From assembly GCA_021806005.1 (NCBI GenBank), contig JAJZDM010000008.1:1-62528 (forward strand): DNA of 62,528 nt, given 5' to 3'. This document shows, one piece after another, positions 56,631 to 62,528 of the stretch (positions within the stretch are counted from its first letter, which is position 1; each line of letters starts with the position of its first letter). The notes beneath the pieces were generated by a model that did no database searches, had not been told where the DNA came from, and worked only from the letters and a program-made list of their open reading frames with translations. The DNA comes from Acidobacteriota bacterium. GTDB lineage: Bacteria > Acidobacteriota > Terriglobia > Terriglobales > Acidobacteriaceae. The translations under genes and the position numbers were made by a program.

Positions 56631-56815
56631 AGGAAGCCAGCACAAGGGCTGGGCTCCAAAGCTCCCACCCCTCCTGCAAACACCCCCTCGGACCCCGTCG
56701 CTTCTGCTCTCTTTGGCCACTGCTGCCGGGCTGTCGTTATTTGCCGCCAGCCGGGTATCTTTTGATGCCACAATCTTGTTTTCCTTCGCCAACTCGATCT
56801 TGTTATCCTTGATGG

Positions 56816-57955
56816 ATGGAACGGCGAAATGTAGGAATCCTCGGCGCTACCGGCATGGTGGGGCAGCGTTTTATTCAACTTCTGGAGAACCATCCCTGGT
56901 TCAACATCACCTGGCTGGCGGCCAGCGACCGCAGTGCCGGCAAGACCTATGCCGAGGCCTGCGCATGGCGTCTGGATACCCCCCTGCCGGAGCGCATCGC
57001 CGGCATGGTGCTGCAACCGAACACGCCTGCAGCCGCCGGTCCTGATCTCCCACGCATCGTCTTCTCCTCCGTGGATGCTCCCATCGCCCGCGAACTGGAG
57101 CCACTGTTCGCCGCCGCCGGCTGCGCGGTGATCTCCAACTCCTCCGCCTTCCGCATGGGTGCTGACGTACCCCTGGTTGTCCCCGAGGTCAATCACGGGC
57201 ACCTGGCGATGATTGAGCAGCAGACCACTCGCAGCGGAACCAAGGCCAGCGGCGGCTATATCGTCACCAACCCCAACTGCAGCGCCATCGGCCTGGTGCT
57301 TCCCCTGGCCCCCCTGGAGGCCCGTTTCGGGATCGAAAAACTGTTTGTCTCCACCATGCAGGCGGTGAGTGGCGCAGGTTACCCCGGGGTGGCATCGCTG
57401 GACATCCTCGGCAACGTGATTCCCTATATCAAGAACGAGGAAGAAAAACTCCAGGAAGAGGTCGCCAAGCTACTCGGTTCGGCCACAATCTCCGGCTTCC
57501 AACCGGCGCCGGTGACCGTCTCGGCGCACTGCAACCGGGTCGCCGTGCTGGAGGGCCATACCGAGTGCGTCAGCATCAAGCTTCGCAAGCCAGCCACCCA
57601 GGAGCAGATCCTCGGGGCCTGGAGGGAGTTCCAGCCGCTCCAAGGCAAGGGATTGAACGGGCTGCATCTCCCCTCCGCACCGCTCTTCCCGGTGGAGTAT
57701 GCGCCGGAGGACACACGTCCACAACCGCGCCTGGACTTGATGCGCGGCAACGGCATGACCACCACCGTGGGCCGACTGCGTCCGTGCAACCTCTTCGACT
57801 GGAAGTTCACCCTGTTCTCTCACAACACCATACGTGGAGCTGCCGGGGCCGCTGTGCTGAACGCCGAGATTCTGGCCGTGATGGGCAAGTTCGACTTCCG
57901 CGACTTTCCTCCTGTCGCATCCGGAGCCTCCTCCGCGGAGCTGATATCGGCATGA
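56816..57955 (+). CDS. asd: Aspartate-semialdehyde dehydrogenase
   Basis: Asd reduces aspartyl phosphate to aspartate semialdehyde, the branch point to lysine/diaminopimelate and threonine/methionine. The 379-residue enzyme starts MERRNVGILGATGMVGQRFI (Rossmann motif). It has the active Cys155 in TNPNCSAIGL and the substrate/catalytic residues near SAHCNRVAVLEGHTE. N-terminal and overall features resemble the archaeal/fungal-type branch rather than E. coli Asd. The ATG at 56816 has no clear ribosome site. It is followed after about 130 nt by the aspartokinase gene. Confidence 0.94.
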   Translation: MERRNVGILGATGMVGQRFIQLLENHPWFNITWLAASDRSAGKTYAEACAWRLDTPLPERIAGMVLQPNTPAAAGPDLPRIVFSSVDAPIARELEPLFAAAGCAVISNSSAFRMGADVPLVVPEVNHGHLAMIEQQTTRSGTKASGGYIVTNPNCSAIGLVLPLAPLEARFGIEKLFVSTMQAVSGAGYPGVASLDILGNVIPYIKNEEEKLQEEVAKLLGSATISGFQPAPVTVSAHCNRVAVLEGHTECVSIKLRKPATQEQILGAWREFQPLQGKGLNGLHLPSAPLFPVEYAPEDTRPQPRLDLMRGNGMTTTVGRLRPCNLFDWKFTLFSHNTIRGAAGAAVLNAEILAVMGKFDFRDFPPVASGASSAELISA

Positions 57956-58085
57956 CCCCTGATCCCTTCGCCGCCGGTCTCCGCTACCCAATGAAACGCT
58001 GCTCGTGCCGCCTGGTTCTGACCCCTGTGACTCTGGGTGCAACCGTGTGTGCGCAAACCGGAGCAGCCGCAGGAGAATGGATCCC

Positions 58086-59528
58086 ATGAGCACACCTCGC
58101 CGTCACATCGTCGTCATGAAGTTCGGTGGCACCTCGGTTGAAGATGCAGCCGCCATCCGCCGCACAACCGCTATCGTCGCCGGCCGCATGCGCAAGGGCC
58201 TGAGCCCGATCGTGGTGGTCTCCGCGATGGCCAGGGTGACCGACACGCTGCTGGCCGCAGCCGCCGCTGCTGGCCGCAACGCGCGCGAAGAAGCTCTTAA
58301 ACTCTCTGACGGGCTGCGCACCCGTCATCTGAACACCGCCGCGGAGTTGGTGAGCGACTCCGGCGAGCGCGGTGACCGCCTGACCTCGCTGCAGATCAAC
58401 ATCCATCACGAGTTTGACTCACTGGACGACCTGCTGCGCGGGATCGCCGCGGTGGGAGAGCTTACCGCGAGGTCTGCAGACAACGTGGTCAGCTTCGGAG
58501 AGCGCATCTCCTCGCTGCTCGTAACGGCTGCCTTTGCAGAGCAGTCCATCCCCAGCACCCACGTTGACGCCCGCAGCGTCATCCTGACCGACAACCACTA
58601 CAGCAAGGCCGCACCCCAGGAAGAGGCCATCGAGGCGGCCCTCATCGAGCAGGTTCTTCCCCTGATCGACCTCAACCGTGTCCCGGTCATGGGGGGCTTC
58701 ATCGGCTCCTGCAACGGCATCACCACCACGCTGGGCCGCGGTGGCTCCGACTACACCGGAGCTCTGGTGGGCGGCGGCCTGCACGCCGGCGCGATTGAGA
58801 TCTGGACCGACGTGGACGGCATCATGACCACAGATCCGCGCATCGTTCCGGAGGCCCTGCGCGTGAAGACCATCAGCTTTGAGGAGGCCGCCGAGCTGGC
58901 CTACTTTGGCGCCAAGGTGCTGCACCCGGCCACCATCCTCCCCGCGGTGCAGAAAAATATTCCGGTGTACGTCCTCAACAGCCGCAACGCCGAAAATGAG
59001 GGCACCAGGATCACCGCCACCCCGCCCCCCTGCGGGAGCCCCTTCAAGTCCATCGCGGTGAAGAAGAAGCTCACCATCATCGACATCGTGGCCAGCCGCA
59101 TGCTCCTGGCTCACGGCTTCCTGAAGTCCATCTTTGACGTCTTCGACAGGCACGAGTGCGCCATCGACATGGTCTCCACCTCAGAGATCTCGGTCTCTCT
59201 CACCGTCGACTCCCGCGAGGCTCTCCCGGCCATCTGTACCGAGCTGGGTAAGATCGCCGACGTCAAGTATGAAGGCAACAAGGCCCTCATCTGCCTGGTG
59301 GGCGAGGATATCCGAGGACAGGCCGGAATCTCCGGCCAGGTCTTCTCCTCCATCTCCCACATCAACGTCCGCATGATCTCTCAGGGCGCCAGTGAGATCA
59401 ACATGAGCTTCATGATCAATGAAGAGGACGTAGACGAAGCCCTCCGCTCGCTCCACCGGAAGTTCTTCTCCAACCCGGATCCCAACATCTTCGACGTGGA
59501 AGCCCGGCCCGCATCCACCAGCGCCTGA
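58086..59528 (+). CDS. lysC: Aspartokinase (monofunctional, LysC type)
   Basis: The 480-residue enzyme phosphorylates aspartate, the first step of the aspartate family. It has the amino-acid-kinase start VVMKFGGTSVEDAAAI, a substrate loop GGFIGSCNG, the nucleotide motif TTLGRGGSDYTGAL, and two C-terminal ACT domains (VASRMLLAHGFLKSIFDVFD; ISSINVRMIS-like segment) for allosteric control. AGGAG lies 10 nt before the ATG at 58086, which is preferred over an ATG at 58077. No homoserine-dehydrogenase domain is fused. With asd and dapB it forms a lysine/DAP synthesis cluster. Confidence 0.95.
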   Translation: MSTPRRHIVVMKFGGTSVEDAAAIRRTTAIVAGRMRKGLSPIVVVSAMARVTDTLLAAAAAAGRNAREEALKLSDGLRTRHLNTAAELVSDSGERGDRLTSLQINIHHEFDSLDDLLRGIAAVGELTARSADNVVSFGERISSLLVTAAFAEQSIPSTHVDARSVILTDNHYSKAAPQEEAIEAALIEQVLPLIDLNRVPVMGGFIGSCNGITTTLGRGGSDYTGALVGGGLHAGAIEIWTDVDGIMTTDPRIVPEALRVKTISFEEAAELAYFGAKVLHPATILPAVQKNIPVYVLNSRNAENEGTRITATPPPCGSPFKSIAVKKKLTIIDIVASRMLLAHGFLKSIFDVFDRHECAIDMVSTSEISVSLTVDSREALPAICTELGKIADVKYEGNKALICLVGEDIRGQAGISGQVFSSISHINVRMISQGASEINMSFMINEEDVDEALRSLHRKFFSNPDPNIFDVEARPASTSA

Positions 59529-59695
59529 CGCCCGAGGATCGTTGCCTGGATTCACCCGCTCGGCGCTACGGGAATTGAAGGCGAGTTCGTCTCCCGCTAT
59601 CCAGGCCGCGGCAGGCCCTCTCGATATCCGCCCTTCCCTCTCGAGCAGGTGCACTTCCCTGCCCACCGCCCGGCTTGTGGGTCTACACTAGCCAC

Positions 59696-60400
59696 ATGCG
59701 CATCCTTGTTTTAGGTTCGGGCAAGACAGGAAAGCTGGTTGCAGAGCTGGCCGCCGAGCGCAACCACACGGTTCGCGTCCTGGCCGCGGCGGAGAACGCC
59801 AACGCGAAGGCCCTTACTCCGGCTTTTCTCAAGGAGTTCGATGTCGCCATCGACTTCACCACCCCGGAGGCCGTCGTTGGCAACATGCGTGCCTGTCTCT
59901 CCCACGGCCTGCGCATGGTGGTGGGCACCACCGGATGGTACGACCACCTCCCCGAGCTGCGCGCTCTGGCGCAGAAGCATGGCTCTCCCCTGCTCTACGG
60001 CACCAACTTCAGCATCGGCATGCAGATGATGCTCAGACTCGCCCGGGAGATGACCTCCGCGCTGAAGGATGCCGGCTACAGCTTCAGCATCTCGGAGACC
60101 CACCACATCAGCAAGCTGGACGCACCCAGCGGCACCTCTCTGACCCTGCGTGATGTTGTTCTCCGCGCTGTCGGCGGCCATCCAACCAGCATGAACAACC
60201 TGGTCCCGATCGCCTCCCACCGCACCGGAGACGTTGAGGGCGTCCATGCTCTGATCGCCACCGGTGCCAACGACCGGCTCATCCTGACCCACGAATCAAA
60301 GTCCCGCCGCCCCTTCGCAGAAGGCGCGGTCCGGGCCGCGGAGTGGCTGGCGACTCATACTGGCGTCCACGACATTCAGGACGTCCTGAGCGAGCTCTGA
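59696..60400 (+). CDS. dapB: 4-hydroxy-tetrahydrodipicolinate reductase
   Basis: DapB reduces the cyclic dihydrodipicolinate precursor in the DAP/lysine pathway. The 234-residue protein has a short N-terminal nucleotide motif (ILVLGSGKTGKLVAELA), GTTGWYDHLPEL, and the catalytic His-His-Lys motif SETHHISKLDAPSGT. It is at the short end for DapB and its dinucleotide motif GxGxxG is slightly altered (GSGKTG), so cofactor preference may differ. The ATG at 59696 lacks a ribosome site, but TACACT lies exactly 6 nt upstream (59684-59689), pointing to a leaderless message. Confidence 0.93.
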   Translation: MRILVLGSGKTGKLVAELAAERNHTVRVLAAAENANAKALTPAFLKEFDVAIDFTTPEAVVGNMRACLSHGLRMVVGTTGWYDHLPELRALAQKHGSPLLYGTNFSIGMQMMLRLAREMTSALKDAGYSFSISETHHISKLDAPSGTSLTLRDVVLRAVGGHPTSMNNLVPIASHRTGDVEGVHALIATGANDRLILTHESKSRRPFAEGAVRAAEWLATHTGVHDIQDVLSEL

Positions 60401-60431
60401 CAGACCGGTGCGGAGCGTAGTGGCAGGCGCC

Positions 60432-60478
60432 AGGAAGAGGCGGACACCGGCGAGTTCCTGCACGGCGTTGCTCTTCCT
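60432..60478. other. 8-bp inverted repeat between convergent dapB and the TonB receptor
   Basis: AGGAAGAG at 60432-60439 and CTCTTCCT at 60471-60478 pair perfectly but across a 31-nt loop. It could serve as a bidirectional transcript end, but the long loop makes this weak. Confidence 0.25.
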
Positions 60479-62494
60479 CTACCTTCCGAAGTGAATCTGA
60501 AAGCCTCCCACGATCGATCGCCCCTGCATCTCCACTCCAATGATCTCCTGGTACCCCGTGTTGCTCAGATTGGTCAGAAGCAGATACGGCTGCACCCGCC
60601 CGCGCTCATACGCCACCGACGCATCCCAGATCGGCGAAACGCCCCGGTCCACACGATTCACCACGCGCAACCGCTGGCGCAGCAGCCACCCGCTGCGATA
60701 CTTCCGGACCCATTCCGCAACCGCGTTCTGCACCGGATAGTTGAAGACATACTCGGATTGGTACCCGTGCAGCGCCTGTTGTGCTCCGGCGATGGTCGTC
60801 ACGCCCAGACGGAACTCCTCACCCGTCACCGGCTGCCAGTTCGCCTCAATATCGGTGCCCGTGAACCGAACGCCATTCAGGTTCTCCGCCTGCCACGGGT
60901 CCGACGCGTTGGCCCGGACATAATCGATGGCATTGGTCTGGCTGGAATGAAATACGGTTCCACTGAGCGTGAATCGCGAACTGAGATACAGATCCACTCC
61001 CGCATCCTCATTCCACACCGACTCTGGCTGCAGATTAGGGTTTCCATACGTTCCCGGACTGCTGTAGTAGAGGTCCACATAGGTTGGCAGGCGAAATCCT
61101 CGCTCTATGGACGCCCGCAGCTTCACTCGGTGCCACAGCCAGAAACTGGCTGCAGCGGAGGGGGTTGTCACGTAGATTCCGCCGCTGAAGATCTCCTGGC
61201 GCACCCCGGCAGTCAGCGTACCCCAGGGCCTGCCCTTCAGTTCGAAGTCCACGTACCCGGCCTCGCGATTCCGTCCGTGGTCGCCCAGGTTGGTGCTGGC
61301 GATCTGGTCCGTCTCAACCTCCAGGCCCGAGTAGAGGGTTGTACCCCTCCAGGGCAGAGGGTCGCTGCGCCGCACCGCGCCCTGCCAGCTATAGTCGTCA
61401 TACTGGTTCTTGTAGAAGGAAGGATCATTGACGAAGAGCACGAAGAGATCGCTGTGCCTGCGGTAGTCCAGCACGACCTGGGTCAGGGGGTTCACCTGCT
61501 GATTGATCCCCGCAAACCACTCCTTGGTTCGCTCCCAGGAGTTGTAGTTCCCATAGAACTGGTTGGCCCCGAAGCTTCTGTCACTGCCGCCGAGGAGGAT
61601 GTCCGAGTCTCCCAGAACCGTATCGGCCCGGGTCTCCGCACTCGCCTCCTCAGAGCGGTACCCACGGTCGTACATGAAGCCGTCGGAGAAGTCTCTTCCG
61701 CCTCCGATCGTCTCACTCCATCGCCGCGCGCCCCACGAGGCGATCGCCATCTGATCATCCTGACCGTAGCTCCCCCCCTCCTCCTGCAGCTTGAGGTCGG
61801 GTCCCATGTGAGGTCTGGCGGTAAGAAATTCCACCACCCCACTCTCGGCATCCGAACCCCACAGCGTTGAGCCCGCTCCATGCAGAACATTCACACTGCT
61901 GATCATCTGCATCGGCACTACCAGATCGAGGTTGAAGTGCGAGGTCTCGGCATCGTTCATCCGCCAACCGTTGAGCAGCACAAGCGTCTGCTCGTAGGAG
62001 CTTCCCCAAATCGAAAGATCAGCCTGGACGCCACCGCCGCCACGCTCTTCCAGATCCACCGAAGAGTCGTCCCGGAGCAGGTCCCACAGGTCGGTGTAAA
62101 CCAGCGGATAGCGCTGCACCTCGAGCGTCTCGGTGGAGCGTGGTGACTCCTCCGGGGTCAGAGCATCCGGCGTCCCCAGCACCACCACCGATTGCAGCAG
62201 CCGGGGCAGAGCGGCCTTCGCTTTAGCACGAGCATCCTGCGAAGCCGGACCGGCCGTCTGCATCGCCCCTCCACTGGAGGTAGAGATCTGCCCGCCAGCA
62301 GCCCGCGCTGTGCCGGCCGCAGCCAGGCAAGCCGTGGCCCAGCAGGTCAGCAGGCACGCCACGCCTCGGGGTGCAATCCACCTGGCGCTACCAGGGCCGT
62401 TTCTTGAACCTCTGTACAACCTGATCCCAATCTTTCTCAAACGCAATCTCCTCACCCGTTGAGCTTCTCCCGGCAAGACCCATCCTGCAACCAT
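60479..62494 (-). CDS. TonB-dependent receptor, BtuB-like plug and barrel
   Basis: The 671-residue frame contains a signal peptide at ~45-65 (GVACLLTCWATACLAAAGTA), a plug domain (LVLLNGWRMNDAETSHF; NVLHGAGSTLWGSDAESGVV) and a barrel with the family's FRLPTYVDLYYSSPGTYGNP motif. It ends FQIHFGR, so the final residue is not the usual Phe/Trp. Unlike the two Oar-like receptors it lacks the regulatory-like N-terminal domain and resembles siderophore/cobalamin receptors; the ligand is unknown. The N-terminal 40 residues before the signal are unusually long, and a TTG at 62440 after GAGGAG may be the true start. Its promoter region lies at or beyond the window edge. Confidence 0.85.
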   Translation of the reverse strand: MVAGWVLPGEAQRVRRLRLRKIGIRLYRGSRNGPGSARWIAPRGVACLLTCWATACLAAAGTARAAGGQISTSSGGAMQTAGPASQDARAKAKAALPRLLQSVVVLGTPDALTPEESPRSTETLEVQRYPLVYTDLWDLLRDDSSVDLEERGGGGVQADLSIWGSSYEQTLVLLNGWRMNDAETSHFNLDLVVPMQMISSVNVLHGAGSTLWGSDAESGVVEFLTARPHMGPDLKLQEEGGSYGQDDQMAIASWGARRWSETIGGGRDFSDGFMYDRGYRSEEASAETRADTVLGDSDILLGGSDRSFGANQFYGNYNSWERTKEWFAGINQQVNPLTQVVLDYRRHSDLFVLFVNDPSFYKNQYDDYSWQGAVRRSDPLPWRGTTLYSGLEVETDQIASTNLGDHGRNREAGYVDFELKGRPWGTLTAGVRQEIFSGGIYVTTPSAAASFWLWHRVKLRASIERGFRLPTYVDLYYSSPGTYGNPNLQPESVWNEDAGVDLYLSSRFTLSGTVFHSSQTNAIDYVRANASDPWQAENLNGVRFTGTDIEANWQPVTGEEFRLGVTTIAGAQQALHGYQSEYVFNYPVQNAVAEWVRKYRSGWLLRQRLRVVNRVDRGVSPIWDASVAYERGRVQPYLLLTNLSNTGYQEIIGVEMQGRSIVGGFQIHFGR

Positions 62495-62528
62495 AGTTTG
62501 GTATCGCGCTAGATAGGGCAGGAGTGAG

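Overview
The window looks like a chromosomal segment from a GC-rich acidobacterium, most likely of the Acidobacteriaceae (Terriglobus/Granulicella/Edaphobacter type). The clues are two very large Oar-type TonB-dependent receptors with an N-terminal carboxypeptidase-regulatory-like domain, a sedolisin (pro-kumamolisin), a YjhG/YagF-type aldonate dehydratase, a GH54 arabinofuranosidase, and an arginine operon that begins with argR. No rRNA, tRNA, CRISPR array or intact insertion sequence was seen. This assignment rests on gene content only.

Layout. 1-5.5 kb: the start of an XRE/cupin regulator (cut by the window edge) and a lone glutamate synthase large subunit, gltB, both on the minus strand. 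5.45-14.1 kb: a dense regulatory region with a promoter, two ARG boxes 21 bp apart and a U-tract terminator in the leader, followed by argR-argC-argB-argD-argF-argG-argH and a GNAT that is probably the N-acetylglutamate synthase. Neighbours mostly overlap by 4-8 nt. 14.3-20.8 kb: a divergent sugar-acid cluster. An exported Gfo/Idh/MocA oxidoreductase and an exported SMP-30 lactonase face an MFS transporter, a YjhG/YagF dehydratase and a FAH-fold hydratase/dehydratase. Together they resemble a Weimberg-type pentose oxidation route with a periplasmic first half. 21-26.7 kb: sedolisin, an AhpD-like protein, GH54 arabinofuranosidase, an outer-membrane barrel protein and a sugar-phosphate transferase.

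26.6-39.3 kb (minus strand): the most unusual region. A 1002-residue protein joins an ECF sigma factor, a zinc-finger anti-sigma-like segment, one transmembrane helix and a large extracytoplasmic part in a single chain. It lies directly upstream of an Oar-like TonB receptor, like a FecI-FecR-FecA module with the first two proteins fused. Further upstream on the same strand are an MFS transporter, two AhpD-like paralogues and a second Oar-like receptor. 40-49.7 kb: the Kdp potassium system. KdpD is split at its domain boundary into two divergent genes, followed by kdpE, a small membrane peptide, kdpF, kdpA, kdpB, kdpC and an NtrC-type regulator with a degenerate receiver domain.

49.7-62.5 kb: an IS481 transposase remnant, a threonine-synthase homologue that has lost its PLP lysine and other PLP-site motifs, a HAD phosphatase, a small zinc-ribbon protein, a lytic transglycosylase, a flippase-like membrane protein, nrdR, a cupredoxin-like lipoprotein, a small membrane protein, then asd, lysC and dapB of the aspartate/lysine pathway, and a third TonB-dependent receptor at the right edge.

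Recurrent features outside genes are long GC-rich hairpins without U-tracts after several genes, a two-copy palindromic intergenic repeat, and several starts with a -10-like hexamer 6-10 nt upstream, which suggests leaderless transcripts. Start codons were chosen by eye from Shine-Dalgarno spacing and family N-termini; where several are plausible this is stated.
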